Positions 31,286 through 38,308 of a DNA stretch of 64,000 nucleotides are shown one piece after another. Origin of the DNA: Pseudomonas sp. REP124 (GTDB taxonomy: Bacteria; Pseudomonadota; Gammaproteobacteria; Pseudomonadales; Pseudomonadaceae); the NCBI RefSeq assembly GCF_020164475.1, contig NZ_JAIQWX010000010.1:1-64000 (forward strand), read 5' to 3'. Numbering within the stretch: position 1 is the first letter of the stretch; the number at the start of each line of letters is the position of its first letter. The notes under the pieces were generated by a model. That model worked only from the letters and a program-made list of their open reading frames with translations. It did not search any database and was not told the DNA's origin. Position numbers and translations under genes: made by a program.

Positions 31286-32279
31286 CGCTCACTGTGTATG
31301 TCCAAAATTTTTGCAGGACAACATACGAAACTCAACCGTATATACGGATGTGTTTATTGGACAACTGCTTCATTCTGACGATCAAATTGTGTTGGATCGA
31401 GAAGAAATCTTGGTTTCAGCTTACTTGAACGCGGTGAAGGAAGATCCAGAAGCCTTCCAAAATTTCATGATATGGAAGAAGCTTTTGGATTCACGACCTC
31501 AAGGTAAAATGCTTCTATCTAACTCTGGCGAAGCATCAACCAGCGTCGAAGTTGTATACAACACCATCTCCCAGGCAATAACACGGCATGACAAGGTAAT
31601 TATTGCCGCCGACAACAATCATTATGCCGCACTGTTTAGCTTGATTGAGAAAGGGGGAATAAACCTTCTGAACCTCAATTCATTTCAAGCTCGCCCAATA
31701 GCCATACCCAATAAAAAGCTTATAGGGTTTAGTAAGTTTGAAAACGACTTGGATTGGGTTTTGGAACGAATCGGTAGAACATGCCGAAAGAGCTACTCAG
31801 AAGATGATGACAACGATCATGTAAGAGACTTATTAGATGCCAAGGGATACAGTATTAAGGACCAGACTCGAGAAGGCCGGTCAGCCACCGGACTCAGCGC
31901 GGGCGAGCTCGATCTGGCCGTCATGAATTGTGGCAGCCTTTACACAATCATTGAAGCCATGAAGCTCTCAACGATGAGAGAATCCTATATAGATGAGCAT
32001 TATCGAAAACTGATTACAAACTACAACCCTTTATCGGTAAAGAGAACTTACCTTGTGACTTACTACACAGGCAAGAACTTTCATGACTGGTGGCGGAAAT
32101 ACAAAGACTACATAACCACCATGGATATTAAGAAAGTAACCGACAAAGAGAAAAGCTCTAACGACTCCACCGAAGAACAAGAAACTGACCTGCATGGATT
32201 GAAGAAACTCCACAATCATATCACTGTCGAAGGCGAGCACTCTGTGTGCGCCCACTATGCAGTGAGAATTGATAATTGA
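31278..32279 (+). CDS. Nuclease-like partner of the ATPase (putative PD-(D/E)xK-type fold)
   Basis: 333-residue protein, overlapping the ATPase gene by 8 bases with GGAG 8 bases before its ATG, so the two are probably translated together. Residues 196-230 read QTREGRSATGLSAGELDLAV and then IIEAMKL. An acidic E210-x-D212 strand followed about 14 residues later by E226-x-x-K229 resembles the core of PD-(D/E)xK nucleases, and HYRKLITNYN with a WWRKYKDYI helix follows. The N-terminal 110 residues (VLDREEILVSAYLNAV and others) form a separate domain not recognised with confidence. Codon use is AT-rich like the ATPase gene. Nuclease activity is inferred from the motif alone. Confidence 0.6.
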   Translation: MANAHCVCPKFLQDNIRNSTVYTDVFIGQLLHSDDQIVLDREEILVSAYLNAVKEDPEAFQNFMIWKKLLDSRPQGKMLLSNSGEASTSVEVVYNTISQAITRHDKVIIAADNNHYAALFSLIEKGGINLLNLNSFQARPIAIPNKKLIGFSKFENDLDWVLERIGRTCRKSYSEDDDNDHVRDLLDAKGYSIKDQTREGRSATGLSAGELDLAVMNCGSLYTIIEAMKLSTMRESYIDEHYRKLITNYNPLSVKRTYLVTYYTGKNFHDWWRKYKDYITTMDIKKVTDKEKSSNDSTEEQETDLHGLKKLHNHITVEGEHSVCAHYAVRIDN

Positions 32280-32374
32280 TTTTTCTTTAGCTCATAAAAG
32301 CTTGAAGATTAAAGATACCAATTGATCACAGAAGAGGGGTAGACACGAGTGTCGCCCCCTTAAAGGCCAACTTA

Positions 32375-32647
32375 CTACTCTTTAATGGTCACGATTACGG
32401 AGTCAACACTTGAACCTCGATGGAGGCTACCTGCTTTACAGGAGTTAATTAAGTGATTCGTAATTCCTGAGCCAATTTGAAACGACGAACTTTTAATTAG
32501 ACTCATAGATTGCTTTCGGTCGTAGTACCGCAAGCTATCACCCAACTTTCGCTCTAGTCTGATAGCGGCCTTGAGCGTTGCGACGGCCATACGTGCAACA
32601 AACAAGTCGAGGAGATAACCCTTTTCCGTCTTGGTTGGTTTGGCCAA
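32375..32647 (-). CDS. Hypothetical ORF, possibly a gene remnant (90 aa)
   Basis: Open frame of 90 codons that can only start at TTG (32647) or at internal ATG codons; no convincing ribosome site. It is convergent with the nuclease-like gene and shares its lower GC. It may be the C-terminal remnant of a longer gene. No domain recognised. Confidence 0.35.
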   Translation of the reverse strand: MAKPTKTEKGYLLDLFVARMAVATLKAAIRLERKLGDSLRYYDRKQSMSLIKSSSFQIGSGITNHLINSCKAGSLHRGSSVDSVIVTIKE

Positions 32648-32705
32648 GGTTGCAGGAAAAAGATCTGCACGATACTCTCCTACCCGTCGCTGCCAATTCA
32701 GCGAC

Positions 32706-32926
32706 CGGGTGTGGTAACCCGTTGTATTAAGGCGCTACAGCGCCCCCATCACGTATGCCGGCGTTTTTTTATGCCCGCAGACGTGAGTTATGGCGGCTGT
32801 GCGTGGGACGCCCTCGGGCGTGCCGGTTTCCTTGATACCCGGTTTACCACCCTGCGCACAGCTGTCACCCATTCGTGTGGTAACGAACGTGGCAGCTCCT
32901 GAAGTTTCGTATCAAGGAGTTAGATC
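32706..32926 (+). ncRNA. P4-immunity-like RNA leader upstream of DUF3077
   Basis: Two hairpins with the same six-base loop GTGGTA lie at 32706-32721 (CGGGT/ACCCG stem) and 32872-32887 (TTCGT/ACGAA stem). Between them, at 32837-32851, sits CCCGGTTTACCACCC, whose complement contains GTGGTAAACC and can pair with either loop. Between the first hairpin and the complement there are GGCGCT-AC-AGCGCC (32731-32744) and a seven-T run (32764-32770), a possible early terminator. This seqA-seqB-seqC arrangement is that of satellite phage P4, where the CI RNA carrying seqB pairs with seqA and seqC to cause premature termination. The sequence arrangement is seen directly; the function is inferred. Confidence 0.5.
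32711..32902 (+). CDS. Ash/Icd-like short ORF inside the RNA region (probably vestigial)
   Basis: 63-codon frame from GTG 32711 (internal ATG at 32771). The segment RRFFMPADVSYGGCAWDALG, with a later GRAGF and NERGSS, recalls the pattern of Ash/Icd-like peptides found in P4-type immunity regions of enterobacteria. No good ribosome site. It may reflect RNA conservation and not a translated product. Confidence 0.3.
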   Translation: MVTRCIKALQRPHHVCRRFFMPADVSYGGCAWDALGRAGFLDTRFTTLRTAVTHSCGNERGSS

Positions 32927-33031
32927 ATGCGCAATAGAAATCCGTACCAAACCTGGCCTTCCCCTCTACGCAATCCCCAATCGCGTAACCCCCTCCCCCA
33001 TTGCCTCTCCCTCACCGGAGGTGGCAAATGA
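32927..33031 (+). CDS. Leader ORF translationally coupled to the DUF3077 gene (34 aa)
   Basis: ATG 32927 lies behind a good AAGGAG at 32914-32919. The 34-residue product is Pro/Arg/Asn-rich (starts MRNRNPYQTWP). Its TGA stop overlaps the DUF3077 ATG as ATGA (33028-33031), so translation of this ORF is likely to feed ribosomes into the next gene. Not recognised as any family. Confidence 0.5.
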   Translation: MRNRNPYQTWPSPLRNPQSRNPLPHCLSLTGGGK

Positions 33032-33339
33032 CCGAACAGCCCGAACTCAAAACCATCGGCCTGACACCCGCGATCTATTGCGCGGATCAACCGCTGTTCC
33101 ATGTCACTCGCGACGTTCCGCTCGGTGATGCGTTGAGCATGGCTTCCGATTTTCTGTTTCTTGCCAAGGCGCTGACCAAGGACTCGGCTTTTATCAGGGA
33201 CACGGATTATCACGCCTGGGCGGCGCATTATTTGACGGCGATGAGTAAGGCGCTGGTGGATGATGCGGTGAAGGTGTTGACGCGGGATCGGACGGCTGTG
33301 CCGACACCGAAACGGGCTGAGGCGCAGGCTGAGGAATAG
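33028..33339 (+). CDS. DUF3077 domain protein
   Basis: 103-residue protein of a family largely confined to Pseudomonas. Conserved features: LFHVTRDVPLGDALSMASDFL (about 23-43) and HAWAAHYLTAMSKALVDDA (about 66-84). It is all-alpha, small and without a signal peptide. The start at 33028 follows CCGGAGGTG and overlaps the preceding mini-ORF stop. Function unknown. The upstream RNA region suggests tight post-transcriptional control, as for kil-type genes. A truncated copy of its central segment occurs at 35793. Confidence 0.85.
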   Translation: MTEQPELKTIGLTPAIYCADQPLFHVTRDVPLGDALSMASDFLFLAKALTKDSAFIRDTDYHAWAAHYLTAMSKALVDDAVKVLTRDRTAVPTPKRAEAQAEE

Positions 33340-33360
33340 TCGTTGTATCGCTGTGAGGTT

Positions 33361-33384
33361 AGCCCCGAGTGAATCGGGGCTTTC
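33361..33384 (+). terminator. Terminator after DUF3077
   Basis: AGCCCCGA-GTGA-ATCGGGGCT hairpin with a short T-run. Confidence 0.65.
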
Positions 33385-33503
33385 AGATCTCTGCCGCTCC
33401 CCCGTGTTGTGAATATGTGCACAACATCGGCCATCGATCCCCATCACTGGCGTTTCCCCCATACGAATCTAAGGTCAAATGACCATTCGACGAGGGACCG
33501 CAA

Positions 33504-33977
33504 ATGATCAGGGCGCCGCTCACCGGCATCATGTGCTTTGCCGTCAGCCTCGCGGTGTTGGCGGCGGACGATAAGGGTCAGGACGGTTACTGGTACGTGC
33601 AGACCAGCGCCTACACCAAACACTGGACCCACGACCCCGAACACAACAACCATCAGGAATTGGTCGGCGTGGAGCGCGTCTACGGCGATGGTTTGCTGTG
33701 GGGCGCGGCGACGTTCAAGAATTCGTTTTATCAGCGCTCTTATTACGCCTACCTGGGCAAGGTCTGGGAGGACGAGCAGTATCCGGTTTACGTGAAGCTG
33801 AGCGGTGGTTTGATCGAGGGTTACAAGGGTGAGTACGACGACAAGATTCCGCTGAATCATTTTGGGGTCGCACCGGTGATCATTCCTTCATTTGGTGCCC
33901 ATTGGGGGCCGGTGGCGGCGGAGTTCGTGGTGCTGGGTGGGGCGGCCGGGATGGTGAATGTGGGGTTGAGGTTTTAG
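33504..33977 (+). CDS. PagP-like outer-membrane beta-barrel (divergent lipid A palmitoyltransferase candidate)
   Basis: 157 residues with a signal peptide (cleavage near residue 20, LAVLAADD) and an eight-strand barrel pattern ending in the aromatic VNVGLRF. Aligned by eye with E. coli PagP, YTKHW supplies the catalytic His (H40), FKNSF (71-75) matches FKDSW with Asn replacing Asp and Ser retained, and the IPLNHFGVAPVIIPSFG stretch matches the IPLPVLLPLASVG stretch. P. aeruginosa has a divergent palmitoyltransferase of this kind; many genomes label such proteins sn-glycerol-3-phosphate transporter, which the fold does not support. Monocistronic with its own terminator. Confidence 0.6.
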   Translation: MIRAPLTGIMCFAVSLAVLAADDKGQDGYWYVQTSAYTKHWTHDPEHNNHQELVGVERVYGDGLLWGAATFKNSFYQRSYYAYLGKVWEDEQYPVYVKLSGGLIEGYKGEYDDKIPLNHFGVAPVIIPSFGAHWGPVAAEFVVLGGAAGMVNVGLRF

Positions 33978-34040
33978 AGGGGCATCGTGTGTAGTGGCTG
34001 GCGGAGCCTGCGTTTGGCTTAACTGACAGGCATTAGGGCT

Positions 34041-34065
34041 AGCCCCGGGGTTTCGGGGCTTTTTG
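34041..34065 (+). terminator. Terminator after the PagP-like gene
   Basis: AGCCCCG-GGGTTT-CGGGGCT followed by TTTTG. Confidence 0.85.
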
Positions 34066-34096
34066 TGGGCGCTCGTCAATCGGGCAGCCGGCCAGG

Positions 34097-34465
34097 TCAA
34101 AGCAAATGCTGGGAAATCAGCTTCGACACTTCCACCATCGACGTCTTGCCGGTGAATTCGAATTTCACTTTCCCAAGCGATGAGAAGTAAATCTCCAGCT
34201 CGGAATCCAGGTCGAAGGTGCCTGAGGTTTCCACCGAGTACGCCACGATGTTTTTGTACGGCAATGAGGTGAAGTCTTTTTTGCTGCCGGTGATGCCCTG
34301 GACGTTGACCGAGATGATGCGTTTGTTGGTAAAGACCACACCGTCGCGCATGGATTTGTAGGCGTCGATGACGTGTTCGCCGTCGATCAGCAAGGCGGAC
34401 ACGCGTTCGGCGTATTCGTCGTTTTGCTTGAGCTTGAAGAATCCTTTGTTGTTGAAATCAATCAT
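34097..34465 (-). CDS. Bacterial PH-domain protein (bPH_1 type)
   Basis: 122-residue protein with the bacterial pleckstrin-homology pattern: DAYKSMRDGVVFTNKRIISVN (about 39-56), then SLPYKNIVAYSVETSG and a final amphipathic helix. No membrane segment. The role of the family is unknown. It is the next gene downstream of the RHS-ADP-ribosyltransferase gene on the same strand, 117 bases away, so it is in the position of an immunity gene; this is only positional. Confidence 0.8.
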   Translation of the reverse strand: MIDFNNKGFFKLKQNDEYAERVSALLIDGEHVIDAYKSMRDGVVFTNKRIISVNVQGITGSKKDFTSLPYKNIVAYSVETSGTFDLDSELEIYFSSLGKVKFEFTGKTSMVEVSKLISQHLL

Positions 34466-34582
34466 GTGTCTTTCCCTGTTTATCCAATGAACGGCTTGAG
34501 CCTGACTTCATAGCGTATTTCGTTCGATATTGCAGGCCTATAGAGGCATTGGGCCGCCGATCACTTAGCGTAAACCAGAACA

Positions 34583-35695
34583 TCAAAATGACGCTTCATG
34601 AGACCGTGGAAATATGACTCGATCCCGTACATCCAAGCGTTTTACATGCACTCGACTGAAAGCATTGGCTCTTATGATCACTTGAACATCATTTGGCGTA
34701 TCACTACTTTCGATTGCACTGAAATCAATATCTCTACCCCGCTTCAACGCATCAGGATTTCTTGTATAAACACCTAAAACGCCGTCCTCCCTTTGCCTTG
34801 AGTATCTCGCCGCTGTCTTCTTGAACGGGCTGGTATACAGCCCTGCACCTTCTGTGGCCCGGGAATTCCGCCCTTGCCGATCGAGATTGAGGCCAAACAT
34901 CAGGCTGTTGTGATTTTTGACATCGGAGCCATGCATTCCAATCAAGGTGTCTGCAAAATTGGGATTTTGGTTGTTATCAAACTGAATGAGTGATGGCGCG
35001 GACCTCCTTCTTCTTGCAACCATCTCAGTGGCGGTCAAGGGAGGTTGAGACCGGTGCAAGGGCATCAGCATTTCGCCAAATTCTTGCTGGATCTTTATGT
35101 GTAAGGGCTTATAGGGTTTGGCCACTGTTCCAAGTAAATAAGCCTTCATTGCAATGAGACTTACCCGCCCCGAGGGATCGATCCGATTAGGGGGATTGCC
35201 TGCGCAATATCCGTAAGCATTCAACCCGCCTTTTCCAAACGGGCTCAAACTGTCCGGACGACTAAAGCGCATCAAAATCGGGTTGAATTGCCGGTAGCCA
35301 TTGCCCAAATGATAGTGCCCAGTCGTCACGTCCGGTCGTTCGCCGTTGTATCCGAGCAGACTGAACAAGCTGCCGCCCGTGCAACGATGGCCGTAGGGTG
35401 TGTAGGCGAATTGCCCACGGCGTTTTTCGTTGATGGCGACAAGCACCGATCGCTGCTGATCAGTTACCAGCAAGCTGGTTTCAACATTGGAATCTGAGTG
35501 CTTTTGTTGCGCCAAAAGCTGTTCATCAAATTGGAAGAAAACGTGCCGGACCGTGTCATGGATTTCGGTGGCCAAGCGGGTTTTGCAGTAGAAACGCTGA
35601 ATAGCGGATTGACTGAGAGATTTGCTCTCGACCAGGCGATCCAGTGGGTCATAGTGATATCGACACAACGGGGTTTCACGAAATGACGTTGGCAT
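34583..35695 (-). CDS. Short RHS-repeat protein with PARP-like ADP-ribosyltransferase tail
   Basis: 370 residues. The N-terminus (YHYDPLDRL, about 13-21) resembles late YD repeats. The RHS core is complete at about 96-178 (FAYTPYGHR, LLGYNGER, YHLGNGYRQFNP, RFSRPDSLSPFGKGGLNAYGY, NRIDPSGR). After a linker, residues 250-370 carry GMHGS (H255), GAGLYTS (283-289) and AARYS (295-299), the layout of H-Y-E type ADP-ribosyltransferases; the third acidic residue was not located. It lacks the thousand-residue RHS shell and any VgrG or PAAR partner here, so it is an orphan tip. Lower GC supports acquisition. Confidence 0.72.
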   Translation of the reverse strand: MPTSFRETPLCRYHYDPLDRLVESKSLSQSAIQRFYCKTRLATEIHDTVRHVFFQFDEQLLAQQKHSDSNVETSLLVTDQQRSVLVAINEKRRGQFAYTPYGHRCTGGSLFSLLGYNGERPDVTTGHYHLGNGYRQFNPILMRFSRPDSLSPFGKGGLNAYGYCAGNPPNRIDPSGRVSLIAMKAYLLGTVAKPYKPLHIKIQQEFGEMLMPLHRSQPPLTATEMVARRRRSAPSLIQFDNNQNPNFADTLIGMHGSDVKNHNSLMFGLNLDRQGRNSRATEGAGLYTSPFKKTAARYSRQREDGVLGVYTRNPDALKRGRDIDFSAIESSDTPNDVQVIIRANAFSRVHVKRLDVRDRVIFPRSHEASF

Positions 35696-35792
35696 TGTCG
35701 ATTCTCTAAACGATGCTCATGACCAGCATCGTATTTTTTTCAATCGTTGCCCACTACCAGAACTGCTAGGCCTGAGTCTCCAAAATTCCATA

Positions 35793-35880
35793 GCTGTTCC
35801 ATGTCACTCGCGACGTTCCGCTCGGAGAGGCATTCCAAAAGTTAAAGCACGAAAGCAGGCCTTCGTCGCATCCCGGGGTT
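35793..35880 (+). pseudogene. Remnant of a DUF3077 gene
   Basis: 35793-35825 is identical over 33 bases to 33093-33125 inside the intact DUF3077 gene and encodes LFHVTRDVPLG. The reading frame then diverges and meets a stop at about 35881; an in-frame TAG immediately precedes it. Neither the start nor the C-terminal helix is present. Confidence 0.75.
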
Positions 35881-36110
35881 TATTAACGTTTCTGATCCCC
35901 GGTTTTACCCCCAAATCTGATGCTTTTTTCTGACACACAACCCCTGTTATATATCCCCATCGACAAGCCCCTCCCGGGCATTGCGTCGCTGAGCAAATCC
36001 CCCGCACCACGCTCATCTAGACTCAATGGATAGTCGTAGGCAGAACCGAACACGTCGCTTTTGTGCAGGTATAGAAAAAGCGCCGTGGCAAGCTGCCTTA
36101 ATGCCCTTTA

Positions 36111-36260
36111 CGAGGCACGGCGAAGACCGTGCCGGGCACAACAAGATGCCCGCCAAGGGTGCCCTGGCCACCGGCCGAAGCCACGATACCGTGACGTGGT
36201 GTGAATGCCGCAGCCGACACTTTCGGACAACCGACAACCATAGGGTTTGTCCGTGACCGT
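36111..36260 (+). promoter_or_regulatory. Structured 5' leader of the fds operon
   Basis: Four consecutive hairpins can be drawn: GGCACGG/CCGTGCC (36114-36133), GGGCA/TGCCC (36134-36151), GGCC-ACC-GGCC (36166-36176) and CCACG/CGTGG (36181-36199). This density of perfect short stems in one 90-base tract ahead of a molybdoenzyme operon suggests an RNA regulatory element. I do not recognise it as a specific known riboswitch. Confidence 0.4.
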
Positions 36261-36272
36261 GAGGATTGCTGA

Positions 36273-36749
36273 ATGCCTGATGAGAGTTTGCACCTGTCTG
36301 TGGTCAACACTCTGCTGGAGCGCCATAAGGGCACTCCCGGCGCGCTGTTGCCGATTCTTCATGATATTCAGGAGCGCATCGGCTATATCCCCGATGCCGC
36401 CGTCCCCGAGATTGCCCATGCGCTGAACCAGAGTCAGGCCGAGGTTCGCGGGGTGATCAGCTTCTACCATGACTTCCGTACCTCGCCGCCGGCCCGCCAT
36501 ATTCTGCGTTTGTGCCGCGCCGAGTCGTGCAAGAGCCGTGGGGCCGAGCAGTTGGCGGCGCAGCTGCGCGATCGTCTGCAACTGGATGACCACGGCAGCA
36601 GCGCCGATGGCAGCATCAGTTTGCGGCCGGTGTATTGCCTGGGCGCTTGCGCCTGTTCGCCGGCGCTGGAGCTCGATGGCCGGGTGCATGCGCGGCTCAG
36701 TGCCGAGCGTCTGGATGCCCTGCTCGATACTTGCCGGGAGGACGCGTGA
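36273..36749 (+). CDS. fdsG: NAD-dependent formate dehydrogenase gamma subunit (NuoE-like)
   Basis: 158-residue subunit carrying one [2Fe-2S] cluster. Cluster ligands fall in LCRAESCKSRG and YCLGACACSPALE, as in NuoE/HoxE. Together with FdsB it forms the NADH-reducing diaphorase of the soluble cytoplasmic formate dehydrogenase. Start ATG follows GAGGATT. The stop overlaps the fdsB ATG by one base (TGATG). Confidence 0.93.
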   Translation: MPDESLHLSVVNTLLERHKGTPGALLPILHDIQERIGYIPDAAVPEIAHALNQSQAEVRGVISFYHDFRTSPPARHILRLCRAESCKSRGAEQLAAQLRDRLQLDDHGSSADGSISLRPVYCLGACACSPALELDGRVHARLSAERLDALLDTCREDA

Positions 36750-38308
36750 TGCCGACTCTTTATCTGTCGACCGATTCGCTGGCCCGTGCGGTTGGCGCCG
36801 ATGAGGTGTCCACGGCGCTGATCACTCAGGCCAAAGAACGCAATTTGCCGCTGGAGCTGCAGCGCACCAGTTCCCGTGGCCTGTACTGGCTGGAACCGCT
36901 TCTGGAAGTGGACAGCCCGCAAGGCCGGATCGGCTTCGGTCCGCTGACGGCGGCCGACGTGCCGTCCGTGCTCGAGGCGCTGCAAGCCCCCTCCTCCAGC
37001 CATCCACTGGCCTTGGGCCTGGTGGAAGAGTTGCCTTATCTCAAGACTCAACAACGCCTGCTGTTCGCCCGCGCCGGCATTACCCGGCCGCTGTCCCTGG
37101 ACGATTACCGAGCTCATGGCGGTTTCGAGGGTTTGAGTCGGGCTGTTGCCATTGGCGGCGAGCAGACTGCGACCGCTGTTTTCGATTCGGGCCTGCGTGG
37201 CCGTGGCGGCGCGGCCTTCCCTGCCGGGATCAAGTGGCGCACGGTGCGTAGCGCTGAGGCTGTGCAGAAGTACATCGTGTGCAACGCCGACGAAGGCGAC
37301 TCCGGCACCTTCGCCGACCGCATGCTGATGGAAGGCGACCCTTTCCTGCTGATCGAAGGCATGGCCATTGCCGGTCTCTGCACCGGCGCCACCTTCGGCT
37401 ACATCTATGTGCGCTCGGAATACCCGGATGCCGTGGCCACTTTGCGCCAGGCGCTGAACCTCGCGCGTGAGGCCGGTTACTTGGGCGCGAATGTCGGCGG
37501 CAGCGGGCAGGCGTTCGATCTGGAAGTGCGCGTCGGTGCCGGTGCGTACATCTGCGGTGAAGAAACCGCGCTGCTGGACTCGCTGGAAGGCAAGCGCGGG
37601 CTGGTTCGTGCCAAGCCGCCGATTCCGGCGCTCAAAGGTTTGTTCGGCTTGCCGACGCTGGTGCACAACGTGCTGACGCTGGCCTCGGTGCCGCTGATTC
37701 TGGCCAAGGGTGCGCAGTTCTATCGCGATTACGGCATGGGCCGTTCCCTGGGCACGATGCCGTTCCAACTGGCGGGCAATATTCGTCATGGCGGGCTGGT
37801 GGAGCGGGCGTTTGGCCTGACTCTGCGCGAGCTGGTGGATGGTTACGGCGGAGGCACCGCCAGTGGTCGACCGCTTAAGGCTGCACAAGTGGGCGGCCCG
37901 CTGGGCACCTGGGTGCCGCCGTCGCAATTCGATACGCCTTTGGATTACGAAGCCTTCGCTGCCATGGGTGCGATGCTCGGTCACGGTGGCGTGGTGGTCG
38001 CGGATGACAGCCTCGATATGGCGCACATGGCGCGCTTTGCGTTGCAGTTCTGCGCCGAAGAATCTTGTGGCAAATGCACCCCTTGCCGGATCGGCTCGAC
38101 CCGCGGCGTCGAGGTGATCGACCGTCTGCTCGCAGCACCGGACCAGAGCGGTCGCGACGAGCAGGCGATCATCCTCAAGGATCTGTGCGACACCCTGCAA
38201 TACGGTTCGCTGTGCGCGTTGGGCGGCATGACTTCTTATCCGGTCGCCAGCGCCCTCAAGTACTTCCCCGCCGACTTCGGCCTGCAAGCCTCGGAGGCCG
38301 AGCAATGA
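36749..38308 (+). CDS. fdsB: NAD-dependent formate dehydrogenase beta subunit (NuoF-like)
   Basis: 519-residue subunit binding FMN, NAD and a [4Fe-4S] cluster. A thioredoxin-like N-terminal region precedes the NuoF core, with GLRGRGGAAFPAGIKW (NAD/FMN loop), CNADEGDSGTFADR, AGAYICGEETALLDSLEG, and the cluster motif EESCGKCTPCRIG near the C-terminus. A longer frame from 36635 is rejected; ATG 36749 follows GGGAGGA and overlaps the fdsG stop. The fdsA start again overlaps its stop (ATGA). Confidence 0.95.
   Translation: MPTLYLSTDSLARAVGADEVSTALITQAKERNLPLELQRTSSRGLYWLEPLLEVDSPQGRIGFGPLTAADVPSVLEALQAPSSSHPLALGLVEELPYLKTQQRLLFARAGITRPLSLDDYRAHGGFEGLSRAVAIGGEQTATAVFDSGLRGRGGAAFPAGIKWRTVRSAEAVQKYIVCNADEGDSGTFADRMLMEGDPFLLIEGMAIAGLCTGATFGYIYVRSEYPDAVATLRQALNLAREAGYLGANVGGSGQAFDLEVRVGAGAYICGEETALLDSLEGKRGLVRAKPPIPALKGLFGLPTLVHNVLTLASVPLILAKGAQFYRDYGMGRSLGTMPFQLAGNIRHGGLVERAFGLTLRELVDGYGGGTASGRPLKAAQVGGPLGTWVPPSQFDTPLDYEAFAAMGAMLGHGGVVVADDSLDMAHMARFALQFCAEESCGKCTPCRIGSTRGVEVIDRLLAAPDQSGRDEQAIILKDLCDTLQYGSLCALGGMTSYPVASALKYFPADFGLQASEAEQ

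Larger units (their letters stand above)
35696..36272. other. Gene-poor interval between the RHS gene and fds
   Basis: 577 bases. The left part contains a DUF3077 remnant (35793-35880); the right part (36110-36260) is a hairpin-rich leader of the fds operon. Two overlapping minus-strand ORFs of about 70 codons have no coding character. Confidence 0.6.

Noticed and set aside
32281..32374. Terminator or third gene directly after the nuclease-like gene
   Set aside because: No clear hairpin with T-run and no start codon with ribosome site; the pair appears to have two genes only.
36080..36105. Sigma-54-like promoter (TGGCAAG) before fds
   Set aside because: The -12 GC element is missing at the required spacing.
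35804..36237. Two overlapping minus-strand ORFs both beginning MSVVR
   Set aside because: No family pattern, poor ribosome sites, and they cover the DUF3077 remnant and the fds leader hairpins.
38065..38304. 80-codon N-terminal extension of fdsA
   Set aside because: Overlaps fdsB; the ATGA overlap start at 38305 gives the family N-terminus.
36464..38305. 613-codon minus-strand ORF opposite fdsG/fdsB
   Set aside because: Shadow of the fds genes.
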